In this document: in pieces, positions 1 through 7,078 of the stretch
How positions within the stretch are numbered: position 1 is the stretch's first letter
Layout: the number at the start of each line of letters is the position of its first letter
DNA from: UBA5734 sp964499985
Lineage (GTDB): Bacteria; Bacillota; Clostridia; Saccharofermentanales; UBA5734
Assembly (NCBI GenBank): GCA_964499985.1
Contig: CAZCMX010000015.1
Location: forward strand, 1-42,425
Reading direction: 5' to 3'
DNA: 42,425 nt
Program-made: the position numbers and the translations under genes
The notes under the pieces: generated by a model
What the model was told of the DNA's origin: nothing
What the model saw: only the letters and a program-made list of their open reading frames with translations
The model's database searches: none

Positions 1-4
1 TGGG

Positions 5-1363
5 TCAGTTCCGCATGCTGTGGATGGGAGCCGGAATCCGGCCGCCCCGTTCAATGAAGGCCGCCGATGATGCGGGATTGACTGCCATGATCGGTGCGGA
101 GCCGAGAAGACCGCCATAATGGACCTTGTCGCCGACCGTCTTGCCAGGGACCGGAATGATGCGTACCGCAGTTGTCTTATTGTTGAAGGTGCCGATCGCC
201 ATTTCGTCGGCAATGATGGCGGAAATCGTGGTCGCGGGCACGTCGCCGGGAATGGCGACCATGTCGATCCCGACCGAGCAGACCGAGGTCATCGCTTCGA
301 GCTTTTCCAGGCTGAGGGCACCCAGCTCGACAGCGGCAATCATGCCTTCGTCCTCACTGACTGGGATAAAGGCCCCGGATAAGCCACCGACATAAGAGGA
401 GGCCATGGTGCCACCCTTTTTCACGGCATCGTTGAGCATGGCCAGGGCGGCAGTTGTGCCCCAGGCGCCGGCAGTTTCCAGGCCGAATTCCTCCAGGATG
501 CGGGCAATCGAGTCGCCGACCACCGGAGTCGGGGCCAGGGACAAGTCGATGATGCCAAATGGCACCCCAAGGCGTTTGCTGGCCTCGCGGGCGACCAGCT
601 GGCCAACCCGGGTGATCTTGAACGCGGAGCGCTTGATGGTCTCGGCGACATGCTCGAGATCCTGGCCGCGGGTGGATTCGAGGGCGGTCTTGACCACACC
701 GGGGCCGCTGACGCCGACATTGATCACACACTCGGGCTCACCCGGACCGGTGAAGGCGCCGGCCATGAAGGGGTTGTCCTCCGGGGCATTGGCAAAGACG
801 ACCAGCTTGGCACAGCCAAACGCGTCCTGCGCGGCTGTTTTCGCAGCCAGGTCCTTGATGATCGTGCCCATCAGGCGTACGGCGTCCATATTGATTCCCG
901 TGCGCGAGGTGGCCAGATTGACGGAGGAACAAACCAGATGGGTCGTCGAAAGAGCCTCGGGTATCGATTCGATCAAACGTCGGTCGGCATCGGTGAAGCC
1001 TTTGTGGACCAGGGCCGAATAGCCGCCGATGAAATTGACCCCGATCCTCTCGGCAGCCCGGTCCAGAGCCCGGGCATACATCGTATAGTCATGGGAGTCC
1101 CCTGATGCTGCCACCATCGAGATCGGGGTGACGGAGACCCGCTTATTGATGATCGGTATGCCGAATTCACGGCTGATGTCCTCGCCGGTCTTGACGAGAT
1201 TTTCCGCCTTGCGGCAGATTTTGTCGTAAATGCGCTGGCAGGCCTTTTCGGATGAATCCGAGGCACAGTCGAGCAGGTTGATCCCCATGGTGATCGTGCG
1301 CACATCGAGGTGCTGCTCACGAAACATGCTGAGGGTTTCCAGGATTTCGAAATCATTAAACAT
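5..1363 (-). CDS. PFL family protein (UPF0210 / DUF711)
   Basis: The 452-residue product matches the UPF0210 (DUF711) family, whose fold resembles pyruvate formate-lyase and whose biochemical role is not established. It begins MFNDFEILETLSMF and keeps the family's signature stretches, including the MGINLLDC region near residues 27-34, the SVTPISMVAA block near residue 76 and glycine-rich loops in the second half. The length is normal for the family, and the stop codon lies just inside the window, so the gene is complete. GGGG about 7 nt before the ATG is a usable ribosome binding site. It lies 30 nt downstream of the ACT-domain gene; this pairing is common in Clostridia and suggests that the small ACT protein senses a ligand for the larger one. 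No catalytic reaction can be assigned from sequence. Confidence 0.9.
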   Translation of the reverse strand: MFNDFEILETLSMFREQHLDVRTITMGINLLDCASDSSEKACQRIYDKICRKAENLVKTGEDISREFGIPIINKRVSVTPISMVAASGDSHDYTMYARALDRAAERIGVNFIGGYSALVHKGFTDADRRLIESIPEALSTTHLVCSSVNLATSRTGINMDAVRLMGTIIKDLAAKTAAQDAFGCAKLVVFANAPEDNPFMAGAFTGPGEPECVINVGVSGPGVVKTALESTRGQDLEHVAETIKRSAFKITRVGQLVAREASKRLGVPFGIIDLSLAPTPVVGDSIARILEEFGLETAGAWGTTAALAMLNDAVKKGGTMASSYVGGLSGAFIPVSEDEGMIAAVELGALSLEKLEAMTSVCSVGIDMVAIPGDVPATTISAIIADEMAIGTFNNKTTAVRIIPVPGKTVGDKVHYGGLLGSAPIMAVNPASSAAFIERGGRIPAPIHSMRN

Positions 1364-1393
1364 GGTATTTCCCCATCACTATCATAGATTGGC

Positions 1394-1681
1394 TCAGACG
1401 CGGTGCATGGCCTTGAAAATGTCGGAATGCTGGACACGGATCGCCAGGCCCAGCTCGTCACCGAGCGCCTCCATGCGGCTGGCCAGCTCCTTGATGTCGA
1501 TCGGCATTGTGCTGTAGTCGACCAGCATGATCATGGTGAAGACATCCTGGAGGATGGTCTGGGAAATGTCATTGATATTGACCGACAAAGCTGCCAGTTC
1601 CGTGGCCACGCGGGCAATGATGCCGACCCGGTCCTGGCCGACGACGGTGATCACGGCGGTCTGCTTGTTTGAATCTGGCAT
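1394..1681 (-). CDS. ACT domain-containing protein (UPF0237-like)
   Basis: A stand-alone ACT-domain protein of 95 residues, a small ligand-binding regulatory module usually specific for amino acids. The start MPDSNKQTAV is chosen because GAGGT lies 7 nt before it; a start 22 codons further upstream is in frame but has no such site. The first beta strand and turn (ITVVGQDRVGIIARV, residues 11-25) and the following helix are typical of the GcvR/UPF0237 group. The domain fills the whole protein. It is the first gene of a likely bicistron with the PFL family gene, transcribed from the promoter at 1715-1742. A role as allosteric sensor for that partner is inference from the conserved neighbourhood. 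Confidence 0.88.
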   Translation of the reverse strand: MPDSNKQTAVITVVGQDRVGIIARVATELAALSVNINDISQTILQDVFTMIMLVDYSTMPIDIKELASRMEALGDELGLAIRVQHSDIFKAMHRV

Positions 1682-1714
1682 GGGACTTACCTCATTCTCT
1701 TTTAGTATCTCTCT

Positions 1715-1742
1715 ATTGTAACCATAAAGGTCACGGGTGCAA
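1715..1742 (-). promoter_or_regulatory. Promoter of the ACT/PFL bicistron
   Basis: On the minus strand there is TTGCAC (1737-1742), a 16-nt spacer and TACAAT (1715-1720), about 35 nt before the ACT gene start. Both boxes are close to the sigma-A consensus. No operator was recognised. Confidence 0.55.
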
Positions 1743-1801
1743 AGCATCCGCAGACCTGACGCTTTTCACAAATCAAACCCCTGTTGTCAAGTTTTTTCTT
1801 A

Positions 1802-2536
1802 TCAGATGGCATAGGTCCGGCCAGGCAGGGCGATTTCAGCGCCAGGAAAATGCATCCTGGCTTCGGCCAGGGACTCCTGGGGATCGAAGAACGGCAGCAA
1901 ATGGATCAGCAGCAGGCGATGGACCTGGTTGTCGGCGGCGATCCGGCCACATTCGGCTGCCGTCAGATGGACCATGGCCGGCGTGCGCAAGCGCTCGAGG
2001 GATCCGGCATCCATCAGGGCCAGATCGGCCGAGCGCAGCAGGGGTGCCAGGTTGGCGCATGGTATGGTATCCGCCGTGGTGGCCAGGACTTTGCCATCCT
2101 TTTCGATCCGCAGGCCGTATGTTTCAAAGGGGTGCTGGGTGGCAAAGCAGCGGATGGTCGCGCCAAACAGCGCGAAAGACTGGTCGTCCCTGAGGGTGTG
2201 CAGCTCGAAATTGTCTGGGCTTTCGAGGGCGACCGCCAGGGGCTGCGGCGTGGCCGGTGCCCAAAGCGGGATCTTGCCGATCGGCTGGCCGAATTTCCGG
2301 CCCAGGTCCATGGCATACTTGAGCACCCCGATGTCGCTGGTATGGTCAGCATGCAAATGGGTCAGGATGATTGCTTCGAGCTGGTCGAGCCGGATATGCT
2401 CCTGCAGGCGGGACAAGACACCACTGCCGCAATCGATCAGGACGTGGTGGCCGTCTATGTCGAGCAGATAGCCGGAGGTTGCGGTCCCGGGCGCCGGGAA
2501 AGCACCTGAAGCGCCGAGTATGGTCAGTTTCATCAT
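1802..2536 (-). CDS. MBL-fold metallo-hydrolase (RNase Z-like subgroup)
   Basis: A 244-residue metallo-beta-lactamase-fold hydrolase. The metal-binding motif THLHADH is at residues 59-65 (His60, His62, Asp64, His65), and further histidine and aspartate ligands lie in the ATTADT region and near the C-terminal IHLLPFF. The N-terminal LTILGASGAFPAPG is typical of the RNase Z/phosphodiesterase-like branch that acts on small phosphodiesters or RNA. There is no signal peptide, so it is cytoplasmic. The first ATG overlaps the stop of the cyclo-ligase gene as ATGA and has AGGAGG 6 nt upstream; a second ATG follows directly. The overlap implies translational coupling to folate metabolism, but the substrate is unknown. 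Confidence 0.88.
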   Translation of the reverse strand: MMKLTILGASGAFPAPGTATSGYLLDIDGHHVLIDCGSGVLSRLQEHIRLDQLEAIILTHLHADHTSDIGVLKYAMDLGRKFGQPIGKIPLWAPATPQPLAVALESPDNFELHTLRDDQSFALFGATIRCFATQHPFETYGLRIEKDGKVLATTADTIPCANLAPLLRSADLALMDAGSLERLRTPAMVHLTAAECGRIAADNQVHRLLLIHLLPFFDPQESLAEARMHFPGAEIALPGRTYAI

Positions 2537-3255
2537 GGAATACCTCCTGGGATGCTTGTGCCACTGGTTTGGACCAGGCCAGCCGGGCTGAGCAGATAGT
2601 CAACGGGAATGTCCTGGTCTCCGGCAGGAATCCGGTCCAGGATCTGGAAGGGATAGGCAACGCCGATCAAAAGCGGCCGGCTGGATGGGTCCTGCCGCGG
2701 TCTGGCCAGACGCCGGGCCAGATAATGGTCATAGTAGCCCTGGCCCCAGCCCAGGCGATTGCCCCGGGGGTCGAAGCCAAGGCCAGGCAGCAAGATCAGG
2801 GCGGGATCGCAGGGGGAAAGGCCGTTCTCAGCGCTGGCTGGTGCAGGCTCGCGGACCCCGAAGCGGCTCAGCACGAGATGATCATGGGGGTCCGCCTGGC
2901 CTGGGATCGCCAGAAATTCAAGATCGGTGCGGCCGTCGGCCCGGATCATGCGGGGGAAGCACAAGCTAAGGCCGCGTGCGCGCAGCGGTTGCCAGAAGGG
3001 CTGGAAATCCACTTCCCGGCGCATGGCGATGAACAGGCCGATGCCGGGCTTTGCTTGTTCGGCCGGTACAGTGTGGTCTTGCCGGTCCAGAACCAGCGAA
3101 GCCAGTAATTCACTGCCGAGCAAGTGGCGGCCAATGGCTGCAGCCCAGGCCGCAGCCTGCTCTGGGTCGATCTGTTCCCGGAGCGCAGTCAGTTGCCTGC
3201 GCAGGACTTGCTTTGCTTGCTGAAGTACCGAGACCGTTCGTGATGATCTGTCCAC
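2533..3255 (-). CDS. 5-formyltetrahydrofolate cyclo-ligase
   Basis: The enzyme converts 5-formyl-THF to 5,10-methenyl-THF with ATP hydrolysis, salvaging a storage form of folate. The 240-residue protein has the N-terminal helix rich in Lys and Arg and the diagnostic C-terminal motif LLPGLGFDP followed by RLGWGQGYYDHYL, which forms the ATP and folate site. The gene starts with GTG; AAAGGAA lies 6 nt before it, and no closer ATG fits the family. It is slightly long for the family because of low-complexity Ala/Pro/Asp insertions. Its 3' end overlaps the MBL-fold gene by 4 nt, so the two are coupled. The pab genes at 31-34 kb are another part of folate biosynthesis in the same window. Confidence 0.9.
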   Translation of the reverse strand: MDRSSRTVSVLQQAKQVLRRQLTALREQIDPEQAAAWAAAIGRHLLGSELLASLVLDRQDHTVPAEQAKPGIGLFIAMRREVDFQPFWQPLRARGLSLCFPRMIRADGRTDLEFLAIPGQADPHDHLVLSRFGVREPAPASAENGLSPCDPALILLPGLGFDPRGNRLGWGQGYYDHYLARRLARPRQDPSSRPLLIGVAYPFQILDRIPAGDQDIPVDYLLSPAGLVQTSGTSIPGGIP

Positions 3256-3342
3256 TGGCTATTCCTTTCCCTGGCTTGGGTCAATGACTGATCTGACCTT
3301 ACCACATTCTGCCCGCCGAAGCGAAAACGATGGTTACCAGTC

Positions 3343-3371
3343 TTTTCTCCTGGCAGAGAGCCAGTTAGAAT
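3343..3371 (+). promoter_or_regulatory. Possible promoter of the thioesterase gene
   Basis: TTTTCT (3343-3348), a 17-nt spacer and TAGAAT (3366-3371) precede the thioesterase ATG by about 38 nt. The -35 box is a poor match, so this is tentative. Confidence 0.35.
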
Positions 3372-3409
3372 GAGAGGAGCAAAACCAGAATAGAAAAGCA
3401 GGTACACTC

Positions 3410-3901
3410 ATGCGCACCACTCATGTCCAGATCGTCATGCATTCTCATGTTAACAATACCAACCGGCTGTTTGGCGGCCGCCTGATGGAATGGATCGATG
3501 TGACGGCCGCCTCAGCCGCTCGTCGTCACGCCGCCGGTGAAGTGACAACCGCCACCGTCGATGCCCTGGAATTCATCGCCCCGGTTTTTCTCAATGATTT
3601 GCTGATCCTCGAGGCCGAGGTCACCTGGACCGGCCGGACCTCGATCGAAGTCCGGGTGGAAACCTACCGGGAGGCACTCAATGGCGATCAGCAGCTGGTC
3701 AACCGGGCCTATCTGCTATTTGTCGCCGTCGATGGCGAGGGCAAGCCCATGCCAGTGCCGCCCTTTGTCCCCAATGGGGTCGTCCAGGAAAAGGAATGGG
3801 AGAATGCTCTCCTGCGCCGCGAATACCGGCTCAAGCTGCGCGAGGAGTGCAACCGGCTGGCTGAGCTGCAAAAGGAGCATGGCTGCCGGGTCAGGCTCTG
3901 A
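3410..3901 (+). CDS. Acyl-CoA thioesterase (hotdog fold, YciA/BACH-like)
   Basis: A 163-residue single-domain hotdog-fold thioesterase that hydrolyses acyl-CoA to free acid and CoA. The N-terminal block HVNNTNRLFGGRLMEWID (residues 13-30) carries the conserved Asn and the catalytic Asp region of the YciA/cytosolic acyl-CoA hydrolase family. The central strand ATVDALEFIAPV and the strand around LILEAEVTWTGRTS complete the fold. The C-terminal 40 residues form a charged helix typical of the longer Firmicute members. The ribosome binding site is weak (GCAGGT). It is a lone plus-strand gene, convergent with the aldo/keto reductase. Chain-length preference cannot be read from sequence. Confidence 0.87.
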   Translation: MRTTHVQIVMHSHVNNTNRLFGGRLMEWIDVTAASAARRHAAGEVTTATVDALEFIAPVFLNDLLILEAEVTWTGRTSIEVRVETYREALNGDQQLVNRAYLLFVAVDGEGKPMPVPPFVPNGVVQEKEWENALLRREYRLKLREECNRLAELQKEHGCRVRL

Positions 3902-3963
3902 GAGGATTGCCAGGCAGGACCTCCGGGTTCAGTGACAAGCGTCAGCCGGATGGCTGCGACGTT

Positions 3964-4932
3964 TCACCAGGGCTCGCCGGCACCGAGACGCTCGATCATC
4001 TCATAGGAAAGGTTGATTGCGGCGGCGCCGACTGCATCGTGCAATTGTTCGTTGCGCCGGAAAGCCGCCACGGGATAGACCGGCAGGGGCTGGTGCATCA
4101 GCCAGGCCAGGACCAGCTGGCTGATGCTGTAGCCGGTTTCCTTTTGCAGCAGGCGCAGAGCCTCGGCGCGCTGTTTATTCAGGTCATTCTCATAATAGCG
4201 GCGCAGCTTTTCGGTCAATTCACAGGTATTCTGCAGATATTTGCTGAAATAGCCCTTGCCCAGCGATGAATAGGGCATCACCGTCAATTGCTCCTGGCGG
4301 AACAAATCCCAGGCTGGCCAGTCCATCGCCACCAGGTTCGGATCGCTGGCTGCCTGGTCATTGTAGCGAACCAGGCTCCAACGGTTCTGGATGGCCACCA
4401 GGCCACGGTCACTGGACTGTTTTTCCAGGGCAATGGCCTCGCGCAGCCGCTCCGTCGACCAATTGGACAGACCGAAATAGCGGATTTTACCCTTGCGGCG
4501 AAAATCACGCAGAATGTCCAGCAATGCTGCGACGGGCTGGCTGGGATCGTCGCGATGCAGGTAGTACAGGTCGATCGTCTCGCGGCCCAGGGTAGACAGA
4601 CTCTGGTTGAGCTCCGCTTCGATCTCCGCATGATCGATCTGCGCCTGGGCAAAATCCGATGTCAGGGTATGGCCACCCTTGGTGCTGACCAGCATGTCCC
4701 TGGCGGCTGAGGATTCGCGCAGCCAGCGGCCAACGATCTGCTCTGCCACGTTCTGGTCGTCCGGGCGCTGCTTACAGTAGCTGTTGGCCGTATCGAGCAG
4801 ATTGCCATCATGCTCGGCAAAGTGGTCCATCAGGCGCAGCGCTTCCGCTTCGGTGTACTGGCAAAAATTACCAGTGCCCATGACAATCCCGGATATCCAC
4901 CAGTCCGTACCGGGCATTTTCCATTTGCGCAT
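3964..4932 (-). CDS. Aldo/keto reductase family protein
   Basis: A 322-residue TIM-barrel oxidoreductase using NADPH or NADH to reduce aldehydes or ketones. The catalytic tetrad is visible: Asp47 and Tyr52 in LLDTANSY, Lys85 in VSTKGG and His126 in YYLHRDDP. The later motif IRYFGLSNWS is the usual strand-six signature. AGGAGG lies 7 nt before the ATG. The protein is complete and of normal length for the AKR superfamily. It is not overlapped with neighbours and probably forms a single-gene unit, with a palindrome at 5018-5030 upstream that may be an operator. Its substrate is unknown; similar proteins are often annotated only as predicted oxidoreductases. Confidence 0.9.
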   Translation of the reverse strand: MRKWKMPGTDWWISGIVMGTGNFCQYTEAEALRLMDHFAEHDGNLLDTANSYCKQRPDDQNVAEQIVGRWLRESSAARDMLVSTKGGHTLTSDFAQAQIDHAEIEAELNQSLSTLGRETIDLYYLHRDDPSQPVAALLDILRDFRRKGKIRYFGLSNWSTERLREAIALEKQSSDRGLVAIQNRWSLVRYNDQAASDPNLVAMDWPAWDLFRQEQLTVMPYSSLGKGYFSKYLQNTCELTEKLRRYYENDLNKQRAEALRLLQKETGYSISQLVLAWLMHQPLPVYPVAAFRRNEQLHDAVGAAAINLSYEMIERLGAGEPW

Positions 4933-4995
4933 CTTGTGTCCTCCTCGGGGCCAAGGGGCTTATCAGTTCACCCCTGTTTTTGATTGCTCTTTACC

Positions 4996-5030
4996 ATTAT
5001 CTTCAAGTAAACCATATTCGAACATTTCGA
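4996..5030 (-). promoter_or_regulatory. Possible promoter and operator of the aldo/keto reductase
   Basis: The minus strand has GATAAT (4996-5001) and no good -35 box at normal spacing. The expected -35 position falls inside the perfect inverted repeat TCGAA-CAT-TTCGA (5018-5030). This arrangement would suit a regulator acting at the -35 region. It is speculative. Confidence 0.25.
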
Positions 5031-5100
5031 TAAATGAATTCAGTCGAAATTCCCAGGCTTGCAACCTCCATGGTAGCAGATGCTTCGCCCAGAATGCAAA

Positions 5101-5127
5101 GGCAGACAGCATGGTCTGCTGTCTGCC
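5101..5127 (-). terminator. Likely terminator of fba
   Basis: A perfect 11-bp inverted repeat (GGCAGACAGCA, loop of 5 nt, TGCTGTCTGCC) lies about 95 nt downstream of the fba stop. In the fba direction it is followed by TTTGCATT, which is a short and imperfect U-tract. It could end fba transcripts or protect their 3' end. Confidence 0.45.
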
Positions 5128-5220
5128 AGTCAATTGAACTCAGATGAAGGGATCGCCCGCCGGCGACCACGCTGCTTGAGCGCAGTCATCCGACGCGATA
5201 ATCAGGCTTTGCCGCTACAA

Positions 5221-6156
5221 TCAGGCCTTGCCGTCGCAGCCGAGGACATTGGTGATCTTGCGGGCGACCATGTCCTTGATCGCTTTGCGAGCCGGAGCCA
5301 GGTACTGGCGGGGATCGAAATGGCTCGGGTTGTCAGCGAAGTACTTGCGGATGGTGGCGGTCATGGCCAGGCGCAGGTCGGAGTCGATGTTGATCTTGCA
5401 GACGGCGCTCTTGGCAGCCTGACGCAGCATGTCTTCCGGGATGCCGATGGCGTGGTCCATCTTGCCGCCGTTGGCATTGATCATGTCAACGAATTCCGGG
5501 ATGACGGAGCTGGCGCCGTGCAGGACGATCGGGAAGCCAGGCAGGCGGCGTTCGATTTCCTCGAGGATGTCGAAGCGCAGCTGGGGCTTCTGGCCGGGCT
5601 TGAACTTGAAGGCGCCGTGGCTGGTGCCGATGGCGATGGCCAGGGAGTCACAGCCGGTGCGGGTGACGAAGTCCACGACCTGGTCGGGATTGGTGTAGGA
5701 GGCATCCTCGGCGGAGACATTGACGTCGTCTTCGACGCCGGCGAGGCGGCCGAGCTCGGCTTCAACGGTGACACCGCGGGCATGGGCATATTCGACGACC
5801 TTTTTGGTCAGTTCGACGTTTTCTTCATAGCTGTGGTGGGAGCCATCGATCATGACAGAGGTGAAACCGCCGTCGATGCAATCTTTGCAAAGCTCGAAGG
5901 AGTCGCCATGGTCGAGGTGGAGGGCGATCGGCAGATCGGTGACCTGGAGGGCAGCTTCAACGAGCTTGACCAGGTAGGTGTGGTTGGCATATTTACGGGC
6001 GCCGGCAGAAACTTGCAGGATCAGGGGGGCGTTGAGTTCCTTGGCTGCTTCGGTGATACCCTGAATAATTTCCATGTTGTTGACGTTGAAAGCACCGATG
6101 GCATAGCCACCCTCATAGGCTTTCTTGAACATTTCCGTCGTGTTTACCAGTGGCAT
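5221..6156 (-). CDS. fba: Class II fructose-1,6-bisphosphate aldolase
   Basis: The zinc-dependent aldolase of glycolysis and gluconeogenesis, which cleaves fructose 1,6-bisphosphate to dihydroxyacetone phosphate and glyceraldehyde 3-phosphate. The start MPLVNTTEMFKKAY is chosen because AGGAGA lies 6 nt before it; the longer frame adds 12 residues without family similarity. The motif LHLDHGDSFE carries the catalytic Asp and the first zinc His, AELGRLAGVEDD is the second class II signature, and SHGAFKF and VLHGASSV carry further zinc and phosphate contacts. The 311-residue length fits the FbaA/GatY group. It has its own promoter (6244-6272) and is followed by a hairpin. With pgi at 17.7 kb it shows an ordinary Embden-Meyerhof pathway. 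Confidence 0.96.
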   Translation of the reverse strand: MPLVNTTEMFKKAYEGGYAIGAFNVNNMEIIQGITEAAKELNAPLILQVSAGARKYANHTYLVKLVEAALQVTDLPIALHLDHGDSFELCKDCIDGGFTSVMIDGSHHSYEENVELTKKVVEYAHARGVTVEAELGRLAGVEDDVNVSAEDASYTNPDQVVDFVTRTGCDSLAIAIGTSHGAFKFKPGQKPQLRFDILEEIERRLPGFPIVLHGASSVIPEFVDMINANGGKMDHAIGIPEDMLRQAAKSAVCKINIDSDLRLAMTATIRKYFADNPSHFDPRQYLAPARKAIKDMVARKITNVLGCDGKA

Positions 6157-6243
6157 AGTAATCTCCTTTACCTGTTTCCATTCACATGGCATTCGTGGTG
6201 GTCAAGGCGGGCTCAAAAGAGCGGCGCTTGATGGTCCTTTTCC

Positions 6244-6272
6244 ATTTTAGAGGGTTTGCATCCTCGAGTCAA
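6244..6272 (-). promoter_or_regulatory. Promoter of fba
   Basis: TTGACT (6267-6272), an exact 17-nt spacer and TAAAAT (6244-6249) on the minus strand form a strong sigma-A-type promoter. The -35 box overlaps the last codons and TGA stop of the SDR gene. It gives fba a leader of about 80 nt and separates its expression from the valS-SDR unit. Confidence 0.65.
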
Positions 6273-7078
6273 CGATAAATCATTTTGCGGGTCATGCCGC
6301 CGTCGACCACCAGGGTCTGGCCGGTGATGAAGCCGGCATCCGGGCTGGCCAGGAAAAAGCAGGCGGCGGCGATATCGGCAGGACGGCCGATCCGGCCGGC
6401 TGGATGCTGACGATGTTCCTCGTCTGGCCAATTTGCAGGATCGGGCCTCCCCTTCTGCCATTCTGTGGTGTCAATCCAACCGGGGGCGATGGCATTGACC
6501 CGGATGCCATGCTCACCCAGCGAGAGGGCCAGGGCATGGGTCAGAGCCACGATGCCACCTTTGCTGGCAGCATAGCCCTCGGACTGTGGTTCGGACTGGA
6601 AAGCCCGGGTCGAAGCCAGATGGATCACACAACCGCCCACCTGGATCAGGGACGCCTGCAACAGACGGGTCAGATGAAAGGGGGCAGCCAGATTGACTGC
6701 CAGGACCTGGTCAAAAGCAGCGGGGTCTGTCCCAAAGACATGGGCAGTATGGGCATTGGCTATCGCTGCATTGTGGATCAGGACATGAAGGCCAGCCGGG
6801 GCCAGGGCAACCGTTTGCCAGGCCAGCTGTTCGATCTGGGCCTGGTCAGACAGGTCGGTCTGGATAAAATGGGCCAGCAGACCCTGTTCGGCCAGAAGGG
6901 CCAGCGTCTCCTCCCCTGCCTCCCGGTCACGGTCGGCAAAGATGACCTCTGCCCCAGCCTGGGCGAAGCTCAGAGTCAGGCAACGGCCAATCCCGGCGGC
7001 GCCACCGGTGACCAGGACGGTATTGCCGGAAAAATCAGGCCGGTAGGCAGGGGTCTGCCAAGGCATGCCGTGACTCAC
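6269..7078 (-). CDS. SDR family oxidoreductase
   Basis: A classical short-chain dehydrogenase/reductase of 269 residues. It shows the Rossmann nucleotide-binding motif TGGAAGIG (near residues 25-32), an acidic residue in FADRDRE that favours NAD(H), the NAA motif at HNAAIANA, the catalytic Ser in HLASTRAF and the YAASK catalytic pair. The C-terminal ITGQTLVVDGGM is standard. The GTG start at 7078 overlaps the valS TGA as GTGA; an ATG four codons later (7066) is also possible. The overlap means it is translated from the valS transcript, so it would be under T-box control, although no functional link to tRNA charging is evident. The substrate is unknown. Confidence 0.92.
   Translation of the reverse strand: MSHGMPWQTPAYRPDFSGNTVLVTGGAAGIGRCLTLSFAQAGAEVIFADRDREAGEETLALLAEQGLLAHFIQTDLSDQAQIEQLAWQTVALAPAGLHVLIHNAAIANAHTAHVFGTDPAAFDQVLAVNLAAPFHLTRLLQASLIQVGGCVIHLASTRAFQSEPQSEGYAASKGGIVALTHALALSLGEHGIRVNAIAPGWIDTTEWQKGRPDPANWPDEEHRQHPAGRIGRPADIAAACFFLASPDAGFITGQTLVVDGGMTRKMIYR

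Larger units (their letters stand above)
4933..5220. other. Intergenic region between aldo/keto reductase and fba
   Basis: This 288-bp stretch has no convincing gene. It holds the upstream region of the aldo/keto reductase, with a possible minus-strand -10 box GATAAT (4996-5001) lacking a good -35 and a short palindrome TCGAA-CAT-TTCGA (5018-5030). It also holds the hairpin downstream of fba (5101-5127). About 90 bp between that hairpin and the fba stop show nothing recognisable. Confidence 0.6.

Noticed and set aside
3902..3963. Hairpin between the thioesterase and aldo/keto reductase as a terminator
   Set aside because: The CGTCAGCC/GGCTGCGACG stem has a bulge, overlaps the reductase stop region and lacks a real T-tract.
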